Below, in pieces: positions 1-7,486 of a stretch of DNA of 64,000 nucleotides. The notes below the pieces were generated by a model. It saw only the letters and a program-made list of their open reading frames with translations, did no database searches and had not been told where the DNA came from. The translations under genes were made by a program, and so were the position numbers. Location of the stretch: contig CBDESM010000003.1 in the NCBI GenBank assembly GCA_965242485.1, forward strand, positions 248,001 to 312,000, in the 5' to 3' direction. Source of the stretch: CBDESM01 sp965242485 (GTDB taxonomy: Bacteria; Chloroflexota; Dehalococcoidia; Bin125). Within the stretch, counting starts at the first letter, position 1, and every line of letters starts with the position of its first letter.

Positions 1-133
1 GCGAGCGGACAGCAACGCGGAACCGGTAGATGTCTTCGCGATCGGGATCGCCGACCCAAACCAATTCTTCCACGATCTGCTTGAACTCGTCGGCGATGAT
101 CTCCCGGAACTGCGTTTGGTCGAAGAGAGACAC
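1..133 (-). CDS. partial hypothetical protein (runs off left edge)
   Basis: An open minus-strand frame enters from a possible GTG start and is cut by the window edge. The translation begins VSLFDQTQFREIIADEF and continues acidic and protein-like, with hydrophobic and charged residues alternating as in a helical protein. The frame is also open upstream as far as the tRNA, so the start is uncertain. I do not recognise a family. It lies directly downstream of tRNA-Sec in the same orientation. Confidence 0.35.
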   Translation of the reverse strand, partial: MSLFDQTQFREIIADEFKQIVEELVWVGDPDREDIYRFRVAVRS

Positions 134-168
134 ATCGTCGCCCGATTCGGGAAGTGATTCTTGGAACG

Positions 169-266
169 TGGCGGGAGCGCGTGGGGGTTGAACCCACCCG
201 GGACGGCGCGGGCCGCCCCGCTACGGTTTTGAAGACCGCGAGGGCCACCGGGCCCCTTCCGCTCCC
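169..266 (-). tRNA. selC: tRNA-Sec, anticodon UCA
   Basis: Read on the minus strand, the gene begins GGGAGCGG and ends CGCTCCCG followed by an encoded CCA at 171-169. It has the marks of bacterial tRNA-Sec: a long acceptor, a six-pair D stem closed by a CGGT loop, an anticodon loop CTTCAAA giving anticodon TCA, a long GC-rich variable arm, and a T arm GTGGG-TTCAACC-CCCAC. The total length of 98 is close to the 95 of E. coli selC. The eighth acceptor pair looks like G-G. It decodes in-frame UGA as selenocysteine, so selA, selB, selD and at least one selenoprotein are expected elsewhere; none is evident in this window. Confidence 0.93.
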
Positions 267-343
267 TTCGCTGCGGCGCGCGCCTTGCGGCGCCGTGAGT
301 GCGCTTGCATGGTAGGCGGCCTCCGGCGGCGGCCTTGATTTGC

Positions 344-1018
344 TCAGCTGGCGTGGATTTCCGCTTCGGCGGGGGCGATGGCTTGGTTGAGGTCGCGGCG
401 GAACTCGGCCCAGCGCTCGTCGTAGCTGCTGCGGCGGAAGCGGATGTGGAGGCTGGCGCTCTGCGCGGTCTGGGCGGCGCTTTCGGTGCGCACGCCTGTG
501 AGCGCGCCGTCGAGGAAGGCGTGCAGGGCCTGCTCGGCTTCGGCGTACTGGTCGGTCGGCAGGACGATCAGGAGGTCGCGGCCGCCGGGGAGGAAGCCGC
601 TGAGGTCGAAGTTGAGGCCGGCGAAGCGGCCGATGAAGAGGACGGCGGCGGCGATCAGGAAGACGAGGCCGACGAGGGCGTAGTTGTAGGTGGCGGCGCT
701 GATCGAGGAGGCGATCACGAGCAGCAGGAAGCCGATCTCGGCGGGGTCCTTGACCGGCGTGCGGAAGCGGACGAAGGAGAGCGCGCCGAGCAGGCCGAGC
801 GAGAGCGGCAGCGAGAATTGGATGGCGATGAACATCGCGGTGATGGCGGGGCCGCCGAGCAGGAAGGTGCGGTGGACGCCGGCCCCGCGCTCCCAATCGC
901 GGTAGAAGATGACGTAGAGCAGCCAGGCGGCGAAGGCGCCGGCGAGCGAGATCAGCATCGCCAGCCAGTAGTCGTTGAAGCTCGCTTCGGAGGTCGGGCC
1001 GAGCCAGTCGGGCAGCAT
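344..1018 (-). CDS. DUF4956 family membrane protein
   Basis: This 224-residue protein has about four membrane helices in its first 140 residues (roughly 18-38, 55-75, 95-115 and 117-135) and a soluble C-terminal half. The segment SFVRFRTPVKDPAEIGFLLL, between helices, is typical of DUF4956 proteins. Members are commonly encoded next to VTC-type polyphosphate polymerases, and here the polymerase stops three bases upstream, so the two are very probably co-transcribed. A role in polyphosphate or envelope metabolism is inferred only from that pairing; no activity can be read from the sequence. Confidence 0.85.
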   Translation of the reverse strand: MLPDWLGPTSEASFNDYWLAMLISLAGAFAAWLLYVIFYRDWERGAGVHRTFLLGGPAITAMFIAIQFSLPLSLGLLGALSFVRFRTPVKDPAEIGFLLLVIASSISAATYNYALVGLVFLIAAAVLFIGRFAGLNFDLSGFLPGGRDLLIVLPTDQYAEAEQALHAFLDGALTGVRTESAAQTAQSASLHIRFRRSSYDERWAEFRRDLNQAIAPAEAEIHAS

Positions 1019-1021
1019 CGG

Positions 1022-1723
1022 TCAGGCCCTCGCGGCGCGGTCGCCGAGCACTTCGGCGACCGCGAGCGCGTACTTGGAGTGGGCGGCGCGGCGCAGGTCG
1101 AGGCGGTCGAGGCCGCGCAGCGAGATCGGCAGCGGGCCCGCCGATTTGAGTTCGAGCACCGCGCCGCCGCGCAGCGGGATCCAAGCCGGCCGGCGGCCGG
1201 CGAGCGGTTCGGCGGCGCGGACGGCGCAGTCGAGCGAGATGCGCAAGTCGCTCGAGCGGTCGATCCAGCGCCGCCGGCTGTAGCGGATCAGCATCGTCGG
1301 GCGCAGATCGGCGGGCGGCGGGTGTCCGAGCCGGATCAGTTCGGCGGCCATCGCCGGCTTGGCCGGCAGGCGCAGATCGGAGCCGAGCGGGTCGCCGTCG
1401 GGCGCTTCGAGATGCGCGCGCGCCTTGCCGCTGCGTTGGCCTTCGCGGAATTTGACTTCGAGCCACGCGCCGTCGGCGGGGTCGACCGGATCGCCGTACC
1501 AGCGGACGCGATGCTTAGCCTTGGCGTAGTCGCCGTCGAGCGATTCGTACCAAGCGGCGAGGCGCGGCGTGTCGTAGTAGCAGGAGGTGATCACGCCCTC
1601 CGGGTACTGCGGATCGGGGGTGAAGCGCGCGTCGAGCCAAGCGGCGACGAGCGGGACGCGCGCTTCCGCGAGCGGGTACTTGCGCTCCTCGCGTTCGCCT
1701 GGACGGGCATCGGAGGCGGCCAT
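1022..1723 (-). CDS. VTC domain polyphosphate polymerase-like protein
   Basis: This 233-residue protein has the basic tunnel-fold signatures of VTC/CYTH polymerases: EERKYPL near residue 12, CYYDTPRLAAWYESLDG around 48-64, KAKHRVRWYG around 68-77 and WLEVKFREGQRSGKAR around 88-103. Eukaryotic VTC4 makes polyphosphate from ATP using such Lys/Arg-lined strands. In bacteria the domain often occurs with DUF4956 and CotH proteins, exactly the set found here. It is the first gene of a two-gene minus-strand operon and is divergent from the CotH-like gene, so the 43-base gap at 1724-1766 should hold both promoters. The substrate is inferred. Confidence 0.85.
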   Translation of the reverse strand: MAASDARPGEREERKYPLAEARVPLVAAWLDARFTPDPQYPEGVITSCYYDTPRLAAWYESLDGDYAKAKHRVRWYGDPVDPADGAWLEVKFREGQRSGKARAHLEAPDGDPLGSDLRLPAKPAMAAELIRLGHPPPADLRPTMLIRYSRRRWIDRSSDLRISLDCAVRAAEPLAGRRPAWIPLRGGAVLELKSAGPLPISLRGLDRLDLRRAAHSKYALAVAEVLGDRAARA

Positions 1724-1766
1724 GCGGGCAAGTTAGCATCAGGCAAACGGAAGGCTGGGGCGGGCG

Positions 1767-3176
1767 ATGCGGCGACGGGCGGCGGTTGCGCTGGCGGCGG
1801 GGCTGCTGATCGCGGGGGCGGCGATCTCGATCGTCGGGACGGGGGTCGCGCCGCTGACGACGGAGAATCCGTTCGAGGAATCATCCTCGTTCGGCGTCAA
1901 CCGGCTGCGCAGCGACCCGCGCGGGTACGTCTTCGACGACGCGGTCGTGCGCACGTACGAGATCATCCTCTCCGAAGAGGCCGCGGCGGTGCTCAAGGCC
2001 GACCCGACGGCGGAGGAGTACGTCGAGGGCGCCGTCATCATCGACGGGGAGCGGCACGACGGGATCGGCGTCCGCTACAAGGGCTTCTTCGGCGCGCTGC
2101 GCGCCTGCTTCGACGCGCAGGGCAACCAGATCTGCCCCCGCCTCTCATACAAGCTGAAGTTCAACGAGTACGACCCGGACGGGCGTTTCCATGGGCTGAA
2201 GCGGCTCAATCTGCAGTCGATGAACGGCGACGAGACGCATATGCGCGAACGGCTCTCGTATGAGATGTTCCGCTCCGCCGGCGTCACTGCGCCACGCTCG
2301 GTCTACGCCTACTTGATCGTGAACGGCGAGCATCTGGGGGTCTACACGTTGACGGAGGACATCGACGATCGCTTCATCGCCGACCGCTTCGGGGACAGCG
2401 GCGAGGGCATCCTGTTCAAGGAAATCTGGCCGGGCAACGTGGGATCCGGCGTCCCGTTCGCATCGAGCATCGCCGAAGCCGTGCGACGCGGGCCGGACGA
2501 GCCGGATCTTTCGCGCTTCGAAGCGTTTTCGGACGCCATCGCGGGCGCGGAATCAGAGGACGACGCTTGGCGCGTGCTGCTTGATTATGTTGAGGAAGAT
2601 CAGATCTACCGGTACATGGCTGCGGATCGGCTGACCGACAACTGGGACGGGATCGTTGCTTGGTACTGCGTGCCGGTCTGCGCGAATCACAATTTCTTCT
2701 GGTTCGAGGACGCGCGGACGGGGCAATTCACGCTGATCCCGTGGGATGTCGAGCAGTCCTGGCGCGAGCCCAGCCCGATCCGCGCGAACTACGGCATGCA
2801 TGATTGGGACGAGCCGGAGAAGGGCTGCGGCAGGCTCAAAGTGTTCTGGGACCTGGACGCGCGCGCGCCCTACTGCGACGCCATAATCGGCGCGATCGCG
2901 AGCGAGGGCTGGGAGGGCTACATCGAAGCGTCGCGCCGCCTGATTGCGGAGTACCCCGAGCAGCGGCTGCATGCGCGGGTGGACGAGATCGCCGCGCAAT
3001 ACGAGTCGGTCTTCGCGGACATCCCGGAGGCGGGGCGGCCGCAGGCGCTGCGCAGCTGGCTGCGGCAGTGGCGCGGAGCGGTGAAGCGGCTGCACGGGGA
3101 GATCGGCGGGCGCTACGCGTACATCGAGAAGAAGATCGCGGCTTGGGATCGGGATCGGGCGCAATCCGGCCGGTGA
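1767..3176 (+). CDS. secreted CotH-like kinase-fold protein
   Basis: This 469-residue protein begins with a signal peptide (MRRRAAVALAAGLLIAGAAI). The CotH family pattern follows: YEIILSEEAAAVL near 62, RYKGFFG near 98, LKRLNLQSMNGDETHMRERL near 145, a TEDIDDRFI-type strand near 196, LFKEIW near 217, and a DNWD / LIPWDVEQSW pair around 292-332. CotH of Bacillus is an atypical protein kinase acting on spore-coat proteins. Non-sporulating bacteria carry exported homologues beside VTC and DUF4956 genes, as here, with substrates unknown. The ATG at 1767 is chosen because it gives a clean signal peptide. Confidence 0.85.
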   Translation: MRRRAAVALAAGLLIAGAAISIVGTGVAPLTTENPFEESSSFGVNRLRSDPRGYVFDDAVVRTYEIILSEEAAAVLKADPTAEEYVEGAVIIDGERHDGIGVRYKGFFGALRACFDAQGNQICPRLSYKLKFNEYDPDGRFHGLKRLNLQSMNGDETHMRERLSYEMFRSAGVTAPRSVYAYLIVNGEHLGVYTLTEDIDDRFIADRFGDSGEGILFKEIWPGNVGSGVPFASSIAEAVRRGPDEPDLSRFEAFSDAIAGAESEDDAWRVLLDYVEEDQIYRYMAADRLTDNWDGIVAWYCVPVCANHNFFWFEDARTGQFTLIPWDVEQSWREPSPIRANYGMHDWDEPEKGCGRLKVFWDLDARAPYCDAIIGAIASEGWEGYIEASRRLIAEYPEQRLHARVDEIAAQYESVFADIPEAGRPQALRSWLRQWRGAVKRLHGEIGGRYAYIEKKIAAWDRDRAQSGR

Positions 3177-3233
3177 TCGCCGCCTGCGCGGTATGATCCG
3201 CACTTGCGCCCGGCTCGGGGAACGGAACGCAAG

Positions 3234-4262
3234 GTGGCGATTCGCGCGGCGATCATCAACGTGACGGGCTACGTCGGCGCGGAGCTGGCGCGGCTGCTGG
3301 GCCAGCATCCGGATGTCGAGCTGATCTCGGTCACGGGCCGTTCCGAGGCGGGCAAGCGGCTGGCGGAGGTGTTCCCGCACCTCTGGTCGGTGGACATGCC
3401 GATCACGGAAGAGGTCGAGGGCGAGCCCGACGTGATCTTCTCTGCGCTGCCGCACGCGGCGGCGGCGGAGCGGCTGGCTCCGTACGTCCGCGCCGGCGTG
3501 CCGGTCGTGGATGCGAGCGCGGACTTCCGGCTCTACGACGAATCGCTCTACGAAGAGTGGTACGGCGAGCATCCGACGCCGGAGCTGCTCGAGCAATCGG
3601 TCTACGGGCTGCCGGAGCTGCACCGGGACGCGATCGCGGAGACGCGGCTGGTCGGCGTGCCGGGCTGCTATCCGACCTCGGCGATCCTCGCGCTCGCGCC
3701 GCTGGCGGCGGACGGGCTGCTGACGGGGCGGACGATCGTGGACGCGAAATCGGGCGTCTCGGGCGCGGGGCGGGCGCTCAAGATCACTTCGCACTTCTCG
3801 GAAGTCGACTCGAATTTCAGCGCCTACGGGCTGGGCGGGCACCGGCACTCGCCGGAGATGGGGCAGGAGCTGGGCGCGTTGCAGCCCGAGGGCGGCGAAG
3901 TCGCGGTGAGCTTCGTGCCGCATCTGGTGCCGATGACGCGGGGGATTTTGGCGACCTGCTACGCCGCGACCGATGCGGCGGATGCGGGCGGCGCGGAGGG
4001 GCTGCGCGAGCGCTACCGCGAGTACTACGCATCGCATCCGTTCGTGCACGTGGCCGAGTCGCCGCCGTCGACCAAGCAGACCTTCGGCGCCAACACCTGC
4101 TTGGTGTATCCGACCGTGGACGCGGCGACCGGCGCAGTGACCGTGGTGAGCGCGATCGACAACTTGGTCAAGGGCGCGGCGGGCGGCGCGGTGCAGTGCT
4201 TCAACCTGATGTTCGGGCTGCCCGAGACGACCGGGCTGTCCAGCATCGGCATCTATCCGTAG
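3234..4262 (+). CDS. argC: N-acetyl-gamma-glutamyl-phosphate reductase
   Basis: This enzyme carries out the third arginine step, NADPH-dependent reduction of N-acetylglutamyl phosphate to the semialdehyde. The N-terminal nucleotide-binding segment reads INVTGYVGAELARLL, and the catalytic cysteine is in GVPGCYPTSA (C145). A His-rich segment, GLGGHRHSPEM, lies near 200. The frame is open from a TTG at 3204, but the GTG at 3234 places the Rossmann strand at the terminus as in the family and leaves 342 residues, the usual size. The first gene of the arginine cluster; argJ follows after 23 bases. Confidence 0.93.
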   Translation: MAIRAAIINVTGYVGAELARLLGQHPDVELISVTGRSEAGKRLAEVFPHLWSVDMPITEEVEGEPDVIFSALPHAAAAERLAPYVRAGVPVVDASADFRLYDESLYEEWYGEHPTPELLEQSVYGLPELHRDAIAETRLVGVPGCYPTSAILALAPLAADGLLTGRTIVDAKSGVSGAGRALKITSHFSEVDSNFSAYGLGGHRHSPEMGQELGALQPEGGEVAVSFVPHLVPMTRGILATCYAATDAADAGGAEGLRERYREYYASHPFVHVAESPPSTKQTFGANTCLVYPTVDAATGAVTVVSAIDNLVKGAAGGAVQCFNLMFGLPETTGLSSIGIYP

Positions 4263-4285
4263 GGCCGTAGGGACAGGGGTCCGCG

Positions 4286-5488
4286 ATGCCGAAGGGCGAG
4301 AACGCGGGGGCGATCACGGCGGCGCGGGGCTTCCGTGCCGGCGGCTTTACGGCGGGGATCAAGGAATCGGGACTGCCCGACCTGGCGATGCTGGTTTCGG
4401 ACGAGCCTTGCAGCTCGGCGGCTGTGTTCACGCAGAACCAGTCGTGCGCCGCGCCGGTGATCGTCAGCAAGCGGCAGGCGGCCGGGGGCGGCTTGCGCGC
4501 AGTGGTGGTGAACTCGGGCAACGCGAACTGCGCGACGGGGTCGCGCGGGATTTCGGACGCGGAAGAGATGATCGGGCTGGCGGCGGAGCGGGCGGGCTGC
4601 GACGCGGGCGGAATCTTCGTCAACAGCACGGGGATCATCGGCCATTTCCTGCCGATGGGACTGCTGCGCAGCGGGATTCCGCAGGTGCCGCTGGCAGCGG
4701 AGGGCGGGGCCGATTTCGCGCGGGCGATCATGACCACGGACACGTTCGCCAAGGAGGCGGTCGCATCGTTCGAGGCCAACGGCGCTACTTACCGACTGGG
4801 CGGATGCTGCAAGGGCGCGGGGATGATCCACCCGGATATGGCGACGATGCTCGCGTTCTTCACGACCGATGCGCCGATTGAGCGCGGGGTGCTGGAGGCG
4901 CGCTTCCGCCACGCGATGGACCGCTCGATCAACATGGTCACGGTCGACGGAGATACGTCAACCAACGACTCGGCGCTGATTTTGGCCAACGGAGCGGCGG
5001 GCGGGCCCGTGATCGGCGCGGGCGATGCGGAAGCGATCGCCGCCTTCGATGCGGCGCTGGCGGCGGTGAGCCGGTCGCTGGCCAAGGATTTGGCGCGGGA
5101 CGGCGAGGGCGCGACCAAGCGGATCGCAATGACGGTGACCGGCGCGGCGCGCTGGGAGGATGCGCGGGACGTCGCGCGGACGGTGGTAAAGTCGCCGCTG
5201 CTCAAGGCGGCGCTGAGCAAGGGCGACCCGAACTGGGGTCGGGTGCTGATGGCCGCGGGCTACGCCGGCGTCAATTACGAGCTCGACAAGGTGCGGGTCT
5301 GGCTCGGCGACCTGCTGCTGTTCGACGGGATCTCAACCGATGTCGACCCGTCCGAAGCGACGAAACGGACGCGCGGCGAGGAAGTCGAGCTGCGCATGGA
5401 CCTCGCCGCGGGCAGCGAAGAAGCAACCGCCTGGGGCTGCGACCTGACCGAGGAATACGTCCGCTTCAACGCCGACTACGTGACCTGA
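4286..5488 (+). CDS. argJ: bifunctional glutamate N-acetyltransferase / amino-acid acetyltransferase
   Basis: ArgJ recycles the acetyl group from N-acetylornithine to glutamate and, in bifunctional forms, also makes N-acetylglutamate from acetyl-CoA. The autoprocessing site is clear: KGAGMIHPDMATMLAFF, with the nucleophile Thr at T187 in MATML. The oxyanion region NSTGIIG is at 113-119. The 400-residue length and the C-terminal segment SKGDPNWGRVLMAAGYAG fit the family. No argE or argA is seen, so the cyclic pathway is expected. The gene ends just before a tandem repeat at 5511-5600. Confidence 0.95.
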   Translation: MPKGENAGAITAARGFRAGGFTAGIKESGLPDLAMLVSDEPCSSAAVFTQNQSCAAPVIVSKRQAAGGGLRAVVVNSGNANCATGSRGISDAEEMIGLAAERAGCDAGGIFVNSTGIIGHFLPMGLLRSGIPQVPLAAEGGADFARAIMTTDTFAKEAVASFEANGATYRLGGCCKGAGMIHPDMATMLAFFTTDAPIERGVLEARFRHAMDRSINMVTVDGDTSTNDSALILANGAAGGPVIGAGDAEAIAAFDAALAAVSRSLAKDLARDGEGATKRIAMTVTGAARWEDARDVARTVVKSPLLKAALSKGDPNWGRVLMAAGYAGVNYELDKVRVWLGDLLLFDGISTDVDPSEATKRTRGEEVELRMDLAAGSEEATAWGCDLTEEYVRFNADYVT

Positions 5489-5510
5489 GCCGGACCCTCA
5501 CTGCACCGGC

Positions 5511-5600
5511 GATCTCAGGTGGTGCCGCTATTGAAGCGACAATCTCAGGTGGGTGCCGCTATTGAAGCGACGATTCAAGTGGTGCCGCTATTGAAGCGGC
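5511..5600. repeat. three tandem copies of a ~30-bp repeat
   Basis: The units lie at 5511-5540, 5541-5571 and 5572-5600. All contain GGTGCCGCTATTGAAGC, and the first two begin with ATCTCAGGTG after a variable first base. Lengths are 30, 31 and 29, so copies differ by small indels. There are no spacers, which excludes CRISPR. The third copy contains the stop codon of the minus-strand oxidoreductase (5588-5590). Possible sources are a remnant of a multi-repeat transposon end or an intergenic repeat family; neither can be decided here. Confidence 0.85.
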
Positions 5601-6625
5601 AACGGGGGTTGCCACCAGGCTGGGCGGGGGCTGAGTTCGATTGATTGGACCCATTTGACCCAGTGGTAGCCGCGGCGGCCGGGGGCGACCAAGCGGGCGG
5701 GGGCGCCGTGGCCGGCGGAGAGCGGTTCACCGCCGACGTGGGTGGCGAGGATCAGGCGGTCGGCCTCGCGGATCGGGAAGCGGCGGTCGAAGCCGGTGAC
5801 CGAGGTGACGACGATGCTCTCGGCGTCGCCGCGCGCGCCCGACTGCCGCAGCAGTTCGGCGAGGGTCGCGCCGCGCCAAGTCTGGGTGCTGAACCAGCCG
5901 CCGGTGCAGTCAATCGTCTCGTCGCGTTCGGTCTGCGGCAGGTCGGCCAAATCGGCGTATGTGAGTTGGACCGGCGCGCCCGCGCCGCCGTCGAGGCGGA
6001 GCCGCCAGGACTCGCGGTCGATGCGTTGGCGGTCGTCGCCGAGCCATTGGGTGACGGGGAAGGCGTTGCCGGAGAAGCTGCGTTCCTCGCGCGAGCCGGT
6101 GAAGCGGGTGGCGGCGTTGGTGAGCGGGCGCGTGGCGGCGGAACTTTGCGAGAGGACGATGCCGGCGACGGCGACGAGGCCGAGCCGGACGGCGTTGCGG
6201 CGGCTCGCGAAGTCGGTCTTGCGCGGCTTGGTCCAGTGGCCGGCGGCGTGCAGGATCAGGGGCACCGAGATGACGATGCCGAGCGCCGAGTGGATCACGA
6301 GGATGCGCACCTCGCCGTAGAACGGGATATCGACGCTGCCGCGGCCGGCCAGCGACCACCAGACGCCGGTGCCGACGGCGAGCAGGAAGATGACGAGCAG
6401 GACGACCGAGCCGGCCGCCCAGAGGCCGAGTCCGCGGCGCGCGAAGGAGCGGAGGACGATGCGGTATTTCCAGGCGATCAGGGCGACGAGCGAGAAGCCG
6501 GCGGCGGCGTGGAGCCAGAAGACCCACTGCCAATCGGGGCGTCCGACGAGGAAGGAGCCGAGCCCGGAGGCGAGCTCGAGCGAGAGCAGCGCGAGGATGG
6601 CCAGGTTGGTCGTGCGGACGTTCAT
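5588..6625 (-). CDS. membrane-anchored molybdopterin-dependent oxidoreductase (sulfite oxidase/YedY-like)
   Basis: This 345-residue protein has two parts. The N-terminal half (about 1-165) has four membrane helices with histidines at H39, H112, H126 and H130, like a cytochrome b-type haem anchor. The C-terminal half is a Mo-cofactor domain: the metal-ligating cysteine is C240 in ETIDCTGGWFS, followed by WRGATLAELL and, near the end, RLVAPGRRGYHWVKWV. The electron donor or acceptor is unknown. The ATG at 6625 precedes the first helix; the longer frame upstream is argB antisense. The gene is convergent with argJ and divergent from argB. Its last codons and stop lie in the tandem repeat. Confidence 0.88.
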   Translation of the reverse strand: MNVRTTNLAILALLSLELASGLGSFLVGRPDWQWVFWLHAAAGFSLVALIAWKYRIVLRSFARRGLGLWAAGSVVLLVIFLLAVGTGVWWSLAGRGSVDIPFYGEVRILVIHSALGIVISVPLILHAAGHWTKPRKTDFASRRNAVRLGLVAVAGIVLSQSSAATRPLTNAATRFTGSREERSFSGNAFPVTQWLGDDRQRIDRESWRLRLDGGAGAPVQLTYADLADLPQTERDETIDCTGGWFSTQTWRGATLAELLRQSGARGDAESIVVTSVTGFDRRFPIREADRLILATHVGGEPLSAGHGAPARLVAPGRRGYHWVKWVQSIELSPRPAWWQPPLPLQ

Positions 6626-6680
6626 GGGGCGGGCCTTGCGGCAAGCGTAGGCGCGCGGAATTGTCGGGTAGGCTGCCCGC

Positions 6681-7457
6681 ATGTCTTCGAGCGGCGCGGG
6701 CGACGCGGTGGTGGTGAAGATCGGCGGCAGCACGATGGGCGCGCGCGATACCTCGCTGGCCGACTGCGCGGCGCTGCACGCGGAAGGGCGCCCGGTGGTG
6801 ATCGTGCACGGCGGCGGCGCGGAGGTGACGGATTGGCAGCGGCGCCTGGGCGTCGAGGCGGAATGGGCGGACGGGCTGCGGCAGACGACGGAAGAGTCGC
6901 TGGAGGTGGTGATCGCGGTGCTGTGCGGCTCGATCAACAAGCGGCTGGTGCGCGAGCTGCGGGCGCTGGGCGCGCCGGCGGCCGGGATCAGCGGCATCGA
7001 CGGCGGCACGATCCGCTCGCCCAAGAGCGAGCGGCTGGGCCATGTCGGCGAGGCGCCCTGCTGCGAGCCGTCGCTGCTGCGGGCGCTGCTCGACGCGGGC
7101 CGGCTGCCCGTCGTCGCGCCGGCCGGGATCTCCGACGACGGCGCGGCGATGCTGAACATCAACGCGGACTCGGCGGCCGGCGCGGTCGCGGCGGCGCTGC
7201 GGGCGTCGGACCTGATCTTCCTCACCGACGTCGCCGGCGTGCTGGACGGGGAGGGCGGGACGGTCGCCGAGCTGGACGGGCGGCGCGAGGCGGCGCTGCG
7301 TGAGGCGGAGGTGATCGCGGGCGGGATGCTGCCCAAGCTGGCGGCGGGACGGGCGGCGCAATGCGCCGGCGCGCGGGTGCGGATCGCGGACGGGCGGGCC
7401 GGGGGCGCGGTGCGCGACGCGGTCGCGGGCCGGGCCGCGGGAACGGCGCTGATCTAG
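6681..7457 (+). CDS. argB: acetylglutamate kinase
   Basis: This amino-acid kinase family enzyme phosphorylates N-acetylglutamate, arginine step two. The family signatures are VVVKIGGSTMG (10-20), the glycine loop VIVHGGGAEVTDW (39-51), and NINADSAAGAVAAAL (155-169) followed by LIFLTDVAGVL. The 258-residue length is normal or slightly short. LysW-dependent aminoadipate kinases are related, but the argC-argJ-argD-argG-argH context supports arginine synthesis. It starts 55 bases from the divergent oxidoreductase and is followed after 29 bases by the UPF0182 gene. Confidence 0.93.
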   Translation: MSSSGAGDAVVVKIGGSTMGARDTSLADCAALHAEGRPVVIVHGGGAEVTDWQRRLGVEAEWADGLRQTTEESLEVVIAVLCGSINKRLVRELRALGAPAAGISGIDGGTIRSPKSERLGHVGEAPCCEPSLLRALLDAGRLPVVAPAGISDDGAAMLNINADSAAGAVAAALRASDLIFLTDVAGVLDGEGGTVAELDGRREAALREAEVIAGGMLPKLAAGRAAQCAGARVRIADGRAGGAVRDAVAGRAAGTALI

Positions 7458-7486
7458 TGGAACTGCCGGGCAGGCTCGGGGGAATC

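Noticed and set aside
299..2263. Long plus-strand open frame across the DUF4956 and VTC genes
   Set aside because: Antisense to two clear genes; the translation is low-complexity Gly/Ala/Glu/Arg, a by-product of high GC.
5511..5600. CRISPR array
   Set aside because: The units abut each other with no spacers and only three copies exist.
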